The notes beneath the pieces were generated by a model that saw nothing but the letters and a program-made list of their open reading frames with translations, was not told the origin of the DNA and searched no databases. From contig NZ_CP053452.2 of NCBI RefSeq assembly GCF_013128195.2, positions 4,154,001 through 4,218,000 on the forward strand: 64,000 bases of DNA, read 5' to 3'. This DNA comes from Frigoriglobus tundricola. GTDB taxonomy: Bacteria; Planctomycetota; Planctomycetia; Gemmatales; Gemmataceae. Positions 44,298 through 53,596 of this stretch are shown here, one piece after another (positions within the stretch are counted from its first letter, which is position 1; every line of letters begins with the position of its first letter). The position numbers and the translations under genes are program-made.

Positions 44298-44807
44298 ATG
44301 GCCCGCTGGGCGTTCCTGTTGACCGCGTTCGTCGCCCTCGCCGCCTGGGCCGGTGCGCAGGGACCGGTGCCGCCCGCGCCGCTCTCCGCCGAGGACAAAC
44401 TGCGGTTGCTCCGGGCCAACCACGCGCTCATCGAGAACCTCGTTCGCGACGGTGTTGAAATGTCGAAGGCGGGCAGGCCTGTGGACCGCGCCGCCCACTG
44501 CCGGTTGGCCTCTCGGTCGCTCGTGAACGCGATCCGGGAGGCCGCGCGAACCGAGGACGCGGAGCGCGTGGCCGAACTAACCGGGCTGTACCGCACGGTC
44601 GTTCGAGACGGGCTGCTGCCCACCCTCGCGGACGCGAAACGCGGCGTCACGCCCAATTCACCGGCCGATGTGGCGTTGCGTAAGGTCCGCAGCGATTCCG
44701 TGGAAGACGTGAAGGATCTGAAGACCGCGCTCCCCGCGGTCGGCAACAACCAGCGGGTGAAGGACGCCCTCAAGCAGCTCGACGAACTCGTCGAAGCCCT
44801 GAAATAG
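44298..44807 (+). CDS. Secreted helical protein of the sigma/anti-sigma operon
   Basis: A 169-residue protein with signal peptide (RWAFLLTAFVALAAWAGA). The mature part is helical (LLRANHALIENLVRDGVEMS, DAERVAELTGLYRTVVRDGL) and resembles the extracytoplasmic half of the upstream anti-sigma protein in style (both contain a G-L/I-x-P turn after a helix pair), hinting that the two interact. It starts two bases after the anti-sigma stop. Role: possible periplasmic sensor or target of the switch; inference. Confidence 0.65.
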   Translation: MARWAFLLTAFVALAAWAGAQGPVPPAPLSAEDKLRLLRANHALIENLVRDGVEMSKAGRPVDRAAHCRLASRSLVNAIREAARTEDAERVAELTGLYRTVVRDGLLPTLADAKRGVTPNSPADVALRKVRSDSVEDVKDLKTALPAVGNNQRVKDALKQLDELVEALK

Positions 44808-44828
44808 ACACGAAGAAATTCGCGTCGT

Positions 44829-44911
44829 AAAGTCGTAAGGCCGAACGTCACAAAGTCGAAGCCCCGGGTTGCTCCCGGCTTCGACTTTGTGACGTTCGGC
44901 CTTACGACTTT
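44829..44911. repeat. Perfect 35-bp AAGTCGTAA-family inverted repeat between convergent genes
   Basis: The arms at 44829-44863 and 44877-44911 are exact complements with a 13-base loop; each arm contains AAGTCGTAAGGCC and its complement GGCCTTACGACTT. It lies between the ends of the secreted protein gene (44807) and the glycosyltransferase gene (44917). The unit is shared with the palindrome inside the kinase gene at 21650 and with 50870. Confidence 0.85.
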
Positions 44912-44916
44912 TGACT

Positions 44917-45924
44917 TCAGCGGATCGGTACCAGGTTGTCCAGGAACTGCTGCGTGCAGCGTTCCCAGGTGTACCGTGCGCCTTCTTCCCGGCACGCGGC
45001 GGGGTTCCCATTGACGAGCGCGCGCTGCACGGCCCGGCCCAAATCGGTGTCGAGCGCACCGAGTTCGTCCCGCGTGATGATGTCCATCGGTCCGGTGACC
45101 GGGTACGCCGCGACCGGCAGCCCGCTCGCGAGCGCCTCGATGACCACGATGCCGAACGTGTCGGTGCGGCTCGGGAACACGAACAGATCGGCCGCCGAAT
45201 ACACTTCGCCGAGCGCCTCGCCTTTCCGGTAGCCGAGGAACACCGCCTCGGGGTACGTCCGCTCCAGTTCGGCCCGCGCCGGGCCGTCGCCGACCACGAG
45301 TTTCGTGCCGGGCGTGTTCAGCTTGAGGAAGTCGTCGATGCCCTTCTCGTGTGACACGCGGCCGACGTAGAGCAGAACCGGCCGCGGGTAGTTCGTCGCG
45401 GTCCCGGCCCGCGGGCGGAAGGTGCCGACATCGACGCCCCGCGACCACCGGCGGATCGGGGACCGGAACCCGCGGCTGAACAGTTCCTTCTCCAGGCTCG
45501 GCGTCGCGACCATCATGCACGACGAGGCGCCGTGGAACCACTTGAGGAACCGGTAGGTGACGCCCTCCGGCACGCGGGCGAGCTGCTTCAGGTATTCGGG
45601 AAAGCGCGTGTGGTACGAGGTGTTGAACCGCCACCCCACGCGGCGACAGAACCGGCGCACCCAGAAGCCGATCGGGCCTTCGGTGGAAATGTGAACGTTG
45701 TCGGGGCGGAACCGGAGGATGCGCTCGTACACGCGCCCGGTCCGCATCACGCACAACGGGATTTCGGGGTAGAACGGCGTGGGGACCGACGGGAACGCGG
45801 ACGGTTCGATGACTTCGACCGCGTGCCCCCACGCGCGGAGGAGTTGCGCGGTCGTCTCCAGCGTGCGAACAACGCCGCTCACCTGCGGGTGCCACGCGTC
45901 GGTCGCGATCAGGATGCGCGCCAT
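44917..45924 (-). CDS. GT4-family glycosyltransferase
   Basis: A 335-residue GT-B enzyme: ARILIATDAWHPQVSGVVRT at the start (D-x-x-x-P-x-x-x-G-V-V-R-T), SYHTRFPEYLKQ (acceptor-side H), SRGVDVGTFRPR, VLLYVGRVSHEKGIDDFLKL (UDP/GDP pocket) and TFGIVVIEALASGLPVAAYP (E-x-x-x-x-G-x-P). This matches the alpha-mannosyl/digalactosyl-lipid class (MgtA/GtfA-like). The substrate is unknown; a surface glycolipid or glycan is likely. Convergent with the sigma operon. Confidence 0.88.
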   Translation of the reverse strand: MARILIATDAWHPQVSGVVRTLETTAQLLRAWGHAVEVIEPSAFPSVPTPFYPEIPLCVMRTGRVYERILRFRPDNVHISTEGPIGFWVRRFCRRVGWRFNTSYHTRFPEYLKQLARVPEGVTYRFLKWFHGASSCMMVATPSLEKELFSRGFRSPIRRWSRGVDVGTFRPRAGTATNYPRPVLLYVGRVSHEKGIDDFLKLNTPGTKLVVGDGPARAELERTYPEAVFLGYRKGEALGEVYSAADLFVFPSRTDTFGIVVIEALASGLPVAAYPVTGPMDIITRDELGALDTDLGRAVQRALVNGNPAACREEGARYTWERCTQQFLDNLVPIR

Positions 45925-46088
45925 GAGATCAGTGTGGCGTCTTCCGTAGTCGGTTTCAAGGCGACCACAAGATCGCAGGGAATTGCCTGATAAACACTGT
46001 CCGAAAGAGAAGATGTGGTGAAGCCTCTGACCGTAGTCATCACGCTCCGCCCTTCCGCTCCCTCATACGCCACCGCTAACGCAAACGG

Positions 46089-46119
46089 CCCCCGCAGAGC
46101 GCCCTGGGCTCTGCGGGGG
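46089..46119. terminator. Hairpin between the GT4 gene start and the AAA ATPase end
   Basis: CCCCCGCAGAGC (46089-46100) pairs with GCTCTGCGGGGG (46108-46119) across a 7-base loop. It lies 28 bases after the stop of the minus-strand AAA gene. A run of G/C, not T, follows, so the stem may act as a rho-dependent end or as mRNA protection. Confidence 0.55.
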
Positions 46120-46146
46120 GGGCCGGACCAGAACGGTGCGTGAGCG

Positions 46147-47070
46147 TCACACCGGCTGGTCTTCCTGGTCTTCATATTCCCGGCTCTCGGCGCTCGCGTC
46201 GCCGTCCGGCGGGGTGTTGGCGAACTCGGCGCTCGACGGGTTGTGGGCGTCGATCGACCGGAGCAGTTTGGCCGTCTCCTCCAGCTCGTTGCCCATGCAG
46301 CACACGCTGATGACCAGTTCGGCCAGCGCCGCGAACGGCAGCCCGTCGCTGAGCGCCACCCACCGCGCCAGTTCGGCCGCGGTCAGCTCGGGCACCTTGC
46401 GGCCCAGGTACGCTTCCCGCAGCCGCGCGTCCGGGGCGTCGATCCGGAGGATGCGGTCGAACCGCCGCGGGCGGGAGACGATCCGCCGGTCGAGCTTCTC
46501 CGGGTAGTTCGTCGTCGCCAGGTTGACCGCCTTGTCGACTTGGTGGTTGCCGTCGAGCCACTGGAGCAGGTCGGAATCGCCGTAGTTGGCGATGATGGCG
46601 TCGATGTCTTCGAACACGCACACCATCGGCCGCTGCGGTTCCACGTCGCGGAACTTGCGCATGCACTCGATGAAGTGGCCGGGGTACTGGCAGTAGAACG
46701 CGAGGTGCCCGTCGGCGATCACGTCCGCGATGATCTGGTTCACCAGGGACGACTTGCCGCACCCCTGCTTGCCGTAGAGCAGGTAGCCGCGGCGGTGCAG
46801 GTAGCCGTACCGCGCGAACCGCTCGCCGGTGGCCCAGAACGTCTTGATCTCGTTCTGGACCTGGGCCGGCAGGCTGTCGGGGAAGTGGATCAGCTCGTCG
46901 GCCTGGACGTCGCGGCCGACGTAGTTGGGGTGGCCGCAGTTGTCGAGGAACACCGTGTACGCGCCGGCGGGGAGGGCGTCGGTCGTGCGCCCGCACACCT
47001 GAAACTTGTTCGGGCCGGTGATCATCCACTGGTAGCCGTACTCGTTGCGGACCGGGAGGCGGTTCACCAT
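46147..47070 (-). CDS. AAA+ ATPase, Bcs1/MoxR-like
   Basis: A 307-residue protein. An N-terminal domain of about 95 residues (MVNRLPVRNEYGYQW) precedes the AAA module: RGYLLYGKQGCGKSSLVNQI (Walker A), PMVCVFEDIDAIIANYGDSD (Walker B), the sensor NLATTNYPEKLDRRIVSRPR with arginine finger positions, and a helical lid (AAELARWVALSDGLPFAALA). The layout is that of Bcs1/AAA_2-like chaperone ATPases. Target unknown. ATG 47070 is chosen for its GAGG-like site; an ATG-like start 21 codons upstream is possible. Confidence 0.82.
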   Translation of the reverse strand: MVNRLPVRNEYGYQWMITGPNKFQVCGRTTDALPAGAYTVFLDNCGHPNYVGRDVQADELIHFPDSLPAQVQNEIKTFWATGERFARYGYLHRRGYLLYGKQGCGKSSLVNQIIADVIADGHLAFYCQYPGHFIECMRKFRDVEPQRPMVCVFEDIDAIIANYGDSDLLQWLDGNHQVDKAVNLATTNYPEKLDRRIVSRPRRFDRILRIDAPDARLREAYLGRKVPELTAAELARWVALSDGLPFAALAELVISVCCMGNELEETAKLLRSIDAHNPSSAEFANTPPDGDASAESREYEDQEDQPV

Positions 47071-47375
47071 TACGTCCTCGACAGGTTGACGGGTGAAAGT
47101 GAGACCACGTAATACAGTTCGTGGTTCGCGCAAAGAAATTGGAAGTGAGCGAGTTGTAACCGGGCGTGGGCAGATGTGCAGTGTCGGTAGTGCGGCAATC
47201 GCCGGGGATTGGTGCCGGCCCGGCGGGTCACGTGATCAACGGTGACTCACCGCGGTTGGTATCGGTTTCAAGCACGACAGACGCATTGTGTCCGGCTTGA
47301 CCCGTTCGCCGGATTGCGCCGCCGGCCCGCCACGGAGCGGCGCAGATCAGCAGAGCGCGGTTCGGAGAGGGTGAA
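47071..47375. other. Intergenic, nothing identified
   Basis: About 300 bases between the AAA gene start and the P-type ATPase stop; both genes lie on the minus strand. No gene, terminator or repeat is clear here. The AAA gene promoter should be within it. Confidence 0.4.
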
Positions 47376-49271
47376 CTATCTGGTCGTCTTGAAATCCGTG
47401 AGCACGCGCGGCGTCAGTGACGCCCGCAAGGCGTTAAGTACCGCGCCCACGTCGATGACTTCCTGAGCAACCGCACCGGCGACCGGTGGGAGATAGCCCC
47501 CCGCGGCCAGGAGCATCCCGATCAGGCTCAGCGCCATGCCACCGATCGCGGTTTGCAGCGCGATGGCGCGCATCCGCTTGCCGATGTGCAGGAGTTCGTC
47601 CACCCGCTCCAGCGAGCTTTCCAGAATCACGGCCCCGGCGGCTTCCGCGGTAACATCACTGCCCTGGCCGAAGGCGATTCCGACCGTCGCGGCCGTCAGC
47701 GCGGGCGCGTCGTTGATCCCATCACCCAGGAACACCGTGCCCGCCTTCTTCGTCTCCTCGCGCACGAGCGCCAGCTTCTGCTCGGGGCTCTGCCCGGCGC
47801 GAACCTCCGTGATCCCGACCTTCTCGGCCAGGTACCGGACCTCCGATTCACGGTCCCCGGAGACTAACAGGACGCGATCGAACCCGTGGTGCGGTTTCAG
47901 GTGCCCGATGAACGCCTTCCCTTCCGCCCGCGGTTCGTCACGGTACCGGAACGTCGCCCCGTACTGACCATCGATCTGCGCGACACACTCCAGTCCGCCC
48001 GATAGTGGAGGAAGCGTGGCGGCGAAAGTCGGCGACTGAGCGACGAGTTTCTTGCGACTGGTGACCTGAACCGCCCGGCCGCCGATGGTGCCCCGCAGCC
48101 CTTCGCCCGGTCGCTCGCTCACTTCCGCGGCGTCCGCGAGCTTCAGACCGGTTTTCCCCGCAGCGGCGATGGTTGCCGTCGCGAGCGGGTGGCGCGAGTA
48201 CCGCTCCAGGCTCGCGACGGCGGCCAGCACCTCGTCCCGGGTGAACCCGTCGCCGGGGAGCACCTCCGTTAGTTCCGGGTGCCCGTAGGTGAGTGTGCCG
48301 GTCTTGTCGAAGATCGCCGTGCGGCACGTGTCGATCTTTTCCAGTACCGCGGGGTCTTTGATGATGATCCCGCGGCGGGCCGCGAGAGAGACGGACCCGA
48401 TGATCGCCACCGGGATACCGATGAGCAGCGGGCACGGGGTGGCGACCACCAGCACCGCCAGGAACCGCTGGGCTTCGCCACTCGCGGCCCAGGCGATCAG
48501 GGCCAGGGCCACCGCCAGCGGCGTGTAAACGGCCCCGATCTGGTCGCCCAGGCGCCGCAACGCGGGCCGGCGCTGTTCCGACTCGCGCATCACCTGCATG
48601 ATCTTCGCGTACCGGGAATCGACCGCCGTCTTCTCCGCGCGGATCGTCAGCGCCCCGTTGCCGTTGATGGCCCCGGACAGCACCGCCGAGCCCACGACCT
48701 TGGACAGCACGTACGGTTCGCCGGTGAGATACGATTCGTCCATCGTGCTGTGCCCCTCCGCGACGACGGCATCGACCGGGCACGTCTCGTGCGGGAACAC
48801 GACGAGCAGATCGCCCACCGCGACGGACTCGAGTGGGATCTCGGTGACCGCACCGTCCTGTTTGCGGTGTGCCCGAGACGGCATCCGCCGGGCGAGTGCC
48901 TCCAGCGCGAACGAGGCCCGGCGCACGGCATAGGCCTCCAGCGCCTGCCCGCCGGAGAGCATGAGCACGACGAGCGTCCCCGCAAGGTACTCCCCGAGGA
49001 CCGCCGATGTCACGATGGAAACGCCCGCCAGCAGGTCGGCGCTGAACTCCCGTCGCGCCAGATGGCGTGCCAGACCCAACAACAGGGGAACGCCACCGGC
49101 CAGCGCGACGAAGAGCGGGACCGCGTGCGCCGGGAAGCCGAGGACGGTATCGATCGCCCCGGGACCGAACCGCAGAATCAGGTGGAGGCCGATACCCACG
49201 AGGGCAATCGCGGCGATGACGACTTCTTTCGTGCAAAAGACGGCTACGAACGTCGAGGGCGGGCGGTTCAT
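47376..49271 (-). CDS. P1B-type heavy-metal-translocating ATPase
   Basis: A 631-residue pump. Features: no N-terminal metal-binding domain, six or more helices, [17 protein letters not shown] (actuator T-G-E-P), [20 protein letters not shown] (transmembrane metal motif TPC), [20 protein letters not shown] (phosphorylated D-K-T-G-T), [14 protein letters not shown] (H-P of P1B enzymes) and [13 protein letters not shown] (hinge G-D-G-x-N-D). The TPC motif instead of CPC/CPx suggests a metal other than Cu(I), for example Ni or Fe; substrate is inference. Start ATG 49271. A long N-terminal extension in the same frame was rejected. Confidence 0.92.
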   Translation of the reverse strand: MNRPPSTFVAVFCTKEVVIAAIALVGIGLHLILRFGPGAIDTVLGFPAHAVPLFVALAGGVPLLLGLARHLARREFSADLLAGVSIVTSAVLGEYLAGTLVVLMLSGGQALEAYAVRRASFALEALARRMPSRAHRKQDGAVTEIPLESVAVGDLLVVFPHETCPVDAVVAEGHSTMDESYLTGEPYVLSKVVGSAVLSGAINGNGALTIRAEKTAVDSRYAKIMQVMRESEQRRPALRRLGDQIGAVYTPLAVALALIAWAASGEAQRFLAVLVVATPCPLLIGIPVAIIGSVSLAARRGIIIKDPAVLEKIDTCRTAIFDKTGTLTYGHPELTEVLPGDGFTRDEVLAAVASLERYSRHPLATATIAAAGKTGLKLADAAEVSERPGEGLRGTIGGRAVQVTSRKKLVAQSPTFAATLPPLSGGLECVAQIDGQYGATFRYRDEPRAEGKAFIGHLKPHHGFDRVLLVSGDRESEVRYLAEKVGITEVRAGQSPEQKLALVREETKKAGTVFLGDGINDAPALTAATVGIAFGQGSDVTAEAAGAVILESSLERVDELLHIGKRMRAIALQTAIGGMALSLIGMLLAAGGYLPPVAGAVAQEVIDVGAVLNALRASLTPRVLTDFKTTR

Positions 49272-49436
49272 GTGACCTGCTTGTTGGGCGGATTCGCGAG
49301 GGCGGGGGTGGCAGGTCAGCACTTCTCACGCCGAGTGGTCGGAAAGGCGGTGCGAGGGCGAAAGCCTCCGTTCCGCCACCGTTCAGGTGTGGGACGGGCG
49401 ACCGGATCGGTGGCTGCTCGGACGCCTGCCGACCAC

Positions 49437-50585
49437 TCACGGCTTTTTCCGCGTCTTGATGTCGAACAGCAGGTCCTGGTTGATGCGGCCGTACAGCTTC
49501 CAGCCGTCGGCGCCGCCCGCGTACACGGCGTCCTGGACGTGCGTGTCCATGAACTTCGGTCCGAGGTACAGGAGCCCCTCCGAGACGTTCTTGTCCACCC
49601 ACACCGGCACGTCCTTGAGGACGAGGTCCTTCTTCTCCTTCAGCCCCGGCCCGGTGGCGAACCCCAACCGGAGTTCCTTGATCTTGCCGGGGACCATCTC
49701 GGACTTCCCCTCCGCGCCGGTGGCGGTCGCGCCGGGCATGCCGACGTTCGTTTCCACCTTGCACCCGCGGGCCAGCCCGACGGTGACGACGACACCCGTG
49801 TCCCAGTTCGAAATCGACGCCACCACGACGTTCACCGGGACCGTGGTCCCGCTCGCCAACTTGTACGACTCCTGCCCGTTCACCGCGGCGTACGAAAAGA
49901 CCGGGAGCCCGTTCCGGAGCGTCGTCGCGCCCACGGCCGGAGCGAGCTTCGCGTCCGTGCTCGCGGTCGCCGGCGGTGTCGGGAAGTTGTCCGTGCCCGG
50001 CCGCTTGACGATCGCTGATGGTACAGTCAGTTCCAGATACTTGTCCCCGAACGACAGGCGCGGTTCCATCGCCCGCTCACCGTTCTGGTAGAGCGTGCTG
50101 GATGACAGGCTCATGTCGGAGAAGAAGATGGTGTCGTCGCCGCTGGCGGGGGTGTCCACCACGGTGAGTCGGATATTGGTCAGTCGGACGACCGCGTCGG
50201 TTCCGCCCTTGGCCGGCTTGGGTGCGACCTGGGCCGCGGGGACCAGCAGCTCGGGAAGCACGAACTCCTTGTTCTTGGGCACGACGTAGCCCCAGCTCTC
50301 CAGCTTCTTCGCGGTCACGTACGACGGGTTGGGCATCGAATCGAGCGCCACGAGCACGTCAACCAGTTCGGTTTTTTTGCCCCCCTTGGCCACTTTGGGC
50401 ACCTGGGCGGTTAACTGCATCGTTTTGGGGTAACCCGGCGTGAGCGGCGCACGGACCCGTACCTGGTTGCCTTGCGGCGCGACCGGTTTAAGGAGCGGGG
50501 GCGGGTCGTCGGCCGCCGAAGCCGCGAGCGCGGCGGAAAGCGCGATCGCCAGTCCAAACAACGCGATACGACCGGGGACACGCAT
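49437..50585 (-). CDS. Secreted hypothetical protein, 382 aa
   Basis: Signal peptide RIALFGLAIALSAALAASAA, then a Pro-rich start (PPPLLKPVAPQGNQVRVRAP) and a beta-rich body with regular strands (DGWKLYGRINQDLLFDIKTR at the end; NVGMPGATATGAEGKSEMVP). No known fold. It is probably located in the periplasm or outside. Good codon bias confirms a real gene. Confidence 0.65.
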   Translation of the reverse strand: MRVPGRIALFGLAIALSAALAASAADDPPPLLKPVAPQGNQVRVRAPLTPGYPKTMQLTAQVPKVAKGGKKTELVDVLVALDSMPNPSYVTAKKLESWGYVVPKNKEFVLPELLVPAAQVAPKPAKGGTDAVVRLTNIRLTVVDTPASGDDTIFFSDMSLSSSTLYQNGERAMEPRLSFGDKYLELTVPSAIVKRPGTDNFPTPPATASTDAKLAPAVGATTLRNGLPVFSYAAVNGQESYKLASGTTVPVNVVVASISNWDTGVVVTVGLARGCKVETNVGMPGATATGAEGKSEMVPGKIKELRLGFATGPGLKEKKDLVLKDVPVWVDKNVSEGLLYLGPKFMDTHVQDAVYAGGADGWKLYGRINQDLLFDIKTRKKP

Positions 50586-50635
50586 GACAAACCTCGGTGT
50601 TGGGAAGGCGATGAGATTTTAGGACGATCGGACAG

Positions 50636-50775
50636 AACCCCTCCCCAACCCCTCCCCGCGTGCTCCCCGGCCCGGTCAGCGGAGCTTCTCGCGGGCCGGG
50701 GCGGGGAGAGGGGCTGCCGAACGCAGGCTTTCTTCCCTTTCCCTCTTAGGGTAGGGGGGCTGGGGGGTTAGGTTC
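50636..50775. repeat. CCCCTCCCC/GGGGAGGGG-type palindromic repeat, degenerate
   Basis: The stretch has CCCCTCCCCAACCCCTCCCC near its start and GGGGCGGGGAGAGGGG further on, with a CCGGCCCG/CGGGCCGG hairpin between, and a trailing GTAGGGGGGCTGGGGGGTTA. It resembles, but does not match, the family in trmL; likely an older copy. Confidence 0.55.
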
Positions 50776-50869
50776 TGTCTGCTGGTCCTTAGGATACTTC
50801 ACCCGGGGACGACACGAAACACGCGATCCGGCGCCGCCGCATCTGCTAAACTCACTAGCGGAGTCACAA

Positions 50870-50955
50870 GTCGTAAGGTCACCAGTCGTAAAGTCGAAAA
50901 TCCCGACCGGCTCGGTCATTGGCTTTACGACTGGCGCTCTTACGACTTGTAACTC
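50870..50955. repeat. AAGTCGTAA-family inverted repeat, imperfect
   Basis: CACAAGTCGTAAGGTCACCA and GTCGTAAAGTC on the left face CTTTACGACTGGCGCTCTTA and CGACTTGTAACTC on the right; about 27 of 32 arm bases pair. It lies upstream of the secreted coiled-coil gene, in its leader, so it could form a hairpin in the 5' untranslated mRNA. Confidence 0.7.
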
Positions 50956-50987
50956 CACGAGTACCGTCTCCGTTGGAGGTCCGCAGC

Positions 50988-52976
50988 ATGCTCCGCCGCA
51001 CGCTCGTCGCCGTCGTGGCCGCACTGGCGTTCGTATCTCCCGCCCGCGCCCAGCTCGACGCCGAACCGAAGCAGCCGTACCTGTGGCGCGTGGTGCTGGC
51101 AGCGAAGCCGCACCCGCTCGTCACTCCGGAGTTCCGCGAGCGCCTGAAGCGCGACATTCTGGCGGCGCTCCAGACCGGTCTCGGCCCGCTCGGCACCGTC
51201 GAGGTGATCGATCTGGCCGAGGTGCCCGAGCAGGCGGACCCGCTGGTACAGCAGTTCATCGGCAAGGGGTTCGCCGCGCTCGACGCCCCGCGCGACCTCA
51301 CCGGGGCGAAAACGCACTTCTTGCGGGTCGAGTACCGCGACGGCCGGTTCCACCTCGAATCGCGGCAGTACGACGGGTTCACCGGGCTGTCGTCGCCGGT
51401 CGTGCGGTCCGAGGCCGTGCGCGCCCCCGATCAGGTCGGCCGCACGGCGGGGCTGATGCTCGACCGCGACTTCGGGCTCGCGGGCACCGTCGAACCCGTG
51501 CCCGGCAAGGCCGACGAGGTGAAGGTGCTCCTCCGCGGCGCGGCCCTGGGACCGGTGACCGGCCTCGTGCAGCCCGGGGACGTGTTCGCGGTGGCCGCGG
51601 TCCGGAAAACGAACCGCCCCGCTCCCGCGCCGGTGCGCACCGCGACGGGCAAGATCGTCGCCCCACCGCCCGGTTCCGTTCCGCCGCCCGGCCTGACCTC
51701 GACGCCGCGCGCCTTCACGCTGCTGCGGGTGACCGACACCGGCCCCAACGGCACCCTGCGGTGCGCCGTTCTGTTCGCGAACCCGGCAAAGGCCATGCCG
51801 GTGACCGGTGACGTGCTCGGCTACCGGTGCATGAAACTGGGAACGGTGAAAGGGCCGGTCGCGGTCCGGCTGGTGGGCAGCGACGGGGCCGTCTACCGGA
51901 CGGCGTCCAACGTGAGCGTCCGGGCGTCGGACGCCGGGTTCGGGAACCCGACCGCTCCCGAGCCCAAAGACGCGTGCGCGTTCCACGCGCCCACCGCGCA
52001 GTTCCGCAGCCAGCGGCCCCTCGCGTACGTGGCGTGTCTGACCGTCGTGCAGGGGTCACAGGCCAAGCTGTTCGCCGTCCCGCTCGTGAGCGACCAGCCG
52101 ATCACGCTGCCGTTCGACATGGACGAGGCGAAGGAGCAGCGGGCGGCCTTCGAGCGCGCGGTCGTCGCCGCCGCGTCCGCCGCGGCCGACGCCCGGCTCG
52201 CGCAGACGGTCTGCTTCGAAACGGTCGCCAAGCTGATCGACAAGCAGAAGAACTCCGAAGCGCTTTCGCGCGCGAAGGGGGGCCGCGACGCCGCCGAAGC
52301 CGCCGACCAGGGGCTGACCGACGAGCTGGCGCGGCTCCGCGAGCAGGCCAAGACCGTGCAGAACGCGGCCGGTGCGGAGGCGATGCTCAACAAAATCGCG
52401 CAAAACTTGGACGCTCTGCGGAAATACAACACGCAGCTCAAGGACCACATCACGAAGATCGAAGAGGTGGTGAAACGCGAGAACGATCCGGCCGCGGCGG
52501 CGCGCGACGTGCAAGCCCAGGCGCTCAACGCTCGCATCACCGTTCTGCTCAGTAGCGGCGAGGTGGACCAGGCGCTCGCGGCCTACGACCAACTGGTCGC
52601 GCTCGTGCCGGAAAACGCCGACGTCAAGGCGCGCCGGGAGAAGCTCGCCGGCGAATGGAAGGTGAAGGACGATGCCCACCAGAAGGCCCGCGACTACCTG
52701 CTGAAAACGTGGCCCGCGGTGGCGACCGTTCAGGACTTCAAGGACAACCTGCCCCAGCTCCGCGTAGCGGTGGACACCTGCAAGAAGAACGGCGACAAGT
52801 GGACGCTCCGGAAGCTCCTGACCGGGTTCAGCACGGTGGGGGTGAAGCTGAACGAGTTGGTGGCGGCCCTCGACCCGGCCAACGAGGCCGATCGCAAACT
52901 CCTGGCGGAAGCGAGCACGGCCGGTAAGGTGCTGGCGGAACTGGAAAAGGAGCTGCACGGGTTCGTCGCGGAGTGA
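50988..52976 (+). CDS. Secreted coiled-coil/TPR-like protein, 662 aa
   Basis: Signal peptide LRRTLVAVVAALAFVSPARA. The first 350 residues form beta-rich domains of unknown family (LWRVVLAAKPHPLVTPEFRE, VEVIDLAEVPEQADPLVQQF). From about 380 a coiled coil begins (DEAKEQRAAFERAVVAAASA; LARLREQAKTVQNAAGAEAM) and helical TPR-like hairpins end the protein (LSSGEVDQALAAYDQLVALV). ATG 50988 follows TTGGAGG. It is probably a periplasmic stress-, scaffold- or envelope-related protein; no function can be assigned. Confidence 0.75.
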   Translation: MLRRTLVAVVAALAFVSPARAQLDAEPKQPYLWRVVLAAKPHPLVTPEFRERLKRDILAALQTGLGPLGTVEVIDLAEVPEQADPLVQQFIGKGFAALDAPRDLTGAKTHFLRVEYRDGRFHLESRQYDGFTGLSSPVVRSEAVRAPDQVGRTAGLMLDRDFGLAGTVEPVPGKADEVKVLLRGAALGPVTGLVQPGDVFAVAAVRKTNRPAPAPVRTATGKIVAPPPGSVPPPGLTSTPRAFTLLRVTDTGPNGTLRCAVLFANPAKAMPVTGDVLGYRCMKLGTVKGPVAVRLVGSDGAVYRTASNVSVRASDAGFGNPTAPEPKDACAFHAPTAQFRSQRPLAYVACLTVVQGSQAKLFAVPLVSDQPITLPFDMDEAKEQRAAFERAVVAAASAAADARLAQTVCFETVAKLIDKQKNSEALSRAKGGRDAAEAADQGLTDELARLREQAKTVQNAAGAEAMLNKIAQNLDALRKYNTQLKDHITKIEEVVKRENDPAAAARDVQAQALNARITVLLSSGEVDQALAAYDQLVALVPENADVKARREKLAGEWKVKDDAHQKARDYLLKTWPAVATVQDFKDNLPQLRVAVDTCKKNGDKWTLRKLLTGFSTVGVKLNELVAALDPANEADRKLLAEASTAGKVLAELEKELHGFVAE

Positions 52977-53004
52977 CGCGGGCCGGGTACGCATGAGTCG
53001 AAGA

Positions 53005-53130
53005 ACTCACCCCCAGCCCCTCCCTGAAGGGAGGGGAGTCAGACGAAGAGCCCACCCCCAGCCCCTCCCTGAAGGGAGGGGAGTCAGAAGGCTCCCCTCC
53101 CTTCAGGGAGGGGCTGGGGGTGGGCTCTTG
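53005..53130. repeat. Three copies of the CCCCTCCCT/AGGGAGGGG palindrome, intergenic
   Basis: CACCCCCAGCCCCTCCCTGA plus AGGGAGGGGAGTCAGA occurs twice in tandem (starting near 53008 and 53053), followed by an inverted copy (CTCCCCTCCCTTCAGGGAGG ... CTGGGGGTGGG). The unit is the same as in trmL and the winged-helix gene. It lies just after the secreted coiled-coil gene and could also end its transcript. Confidence 0.88.
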
Positions 53131-53279
53131 GCTCCGCTCACTCTTCCGCGCACGCGGCTCGAAACGAGCGGTTCGGCACATCGATTGCAACACTTCTTAT
53201 TGGCCAGTCAACGACGGCACACGATCCCGATCGCTCGCCCCAAATTTACTCTGACTTCACTCCAACCGGAGATCGAGAT

Positions 53280-53408
53280 ATGACCCCGCAAGACGAATCG
53301 AACACGCGCTGGGGAAAGATCCGCTACGGGCTGGCGGCGCTGCTGCTCGGCCTGCCGCTGCCGGTCGTCATCATTGCCTTCCTGGCCCCGGGCTGCGGGC
53401 ACAACTGA
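53280..53408 (+). CDS. Tiny membrane protein 1, 42 aa
   Basis: ATG 53280 (GGAGAT upstream) to TGA: MTPQDESNTRWGKIRYGLAA and LLLGLPLPVVIIAFLAPGCG then HN. A charged start, one hydrophobic helix and a P-G-C end. The gene is too short for usual gene finders. It is followed 51 bases later by another tiny membrane protein with AAGGAG site, suggesting a small-protein operon. Confidence 0.6.
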   Translation: MTPQDESNTRWGKIRYGLAALLLGLPLPVVIIAFLAPGCGHN

Positions 53409-53459
53409 GCCGGCCGCGCGGGACCGAAACCACCCAAGTACGTTCGCAAGGAGTGAGCT

Positions 53460-53570
53460 ATGGACCGGCCCCTGGAACCCGCCACAGACGGGCGCCGAAT
53501 GCCGCTCATCGTAGTCGCGATTCTCGCCGTTCTGGTGAGCCTCGGATTCATGTTCGCGTGGCCGTGGTAG
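53460..53570 (+). CDS. Tiny membrane protein 2, 36 aa
   Basis: ATG 53460 follows CAAGGAGTGAG. The product MDRPLEPATDGRRMPLIVVA and ILAVLVSLGFMFAWPW has a polar start and one membrane helix ending in a Trp/Pro anchor. The ribosome binding site is one of the strongest in the region. No family is known. Confidence 0.6.
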   Translation: MDRPLEPATDGRRMPLIVVAILAVLVSLGFMFAWPW

Positions 53571-53596
53571 GCCGCGAACGAGTCGCCGGATTAACG

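Noticed and set aside
49272-49764. Long N-terminal extension of the P-type ATPase frame
   Set aside because: The extra residues are Arg/Gly-rich and overlap the end of the next gene; the ATG at 49271 fits the start of the first membrane helix.
53005-53130. Repeat array considered as CRISPR
   Set aside because: Units are palindromic, differ in orientation and have no spacers of constant size; no cas genes are present.
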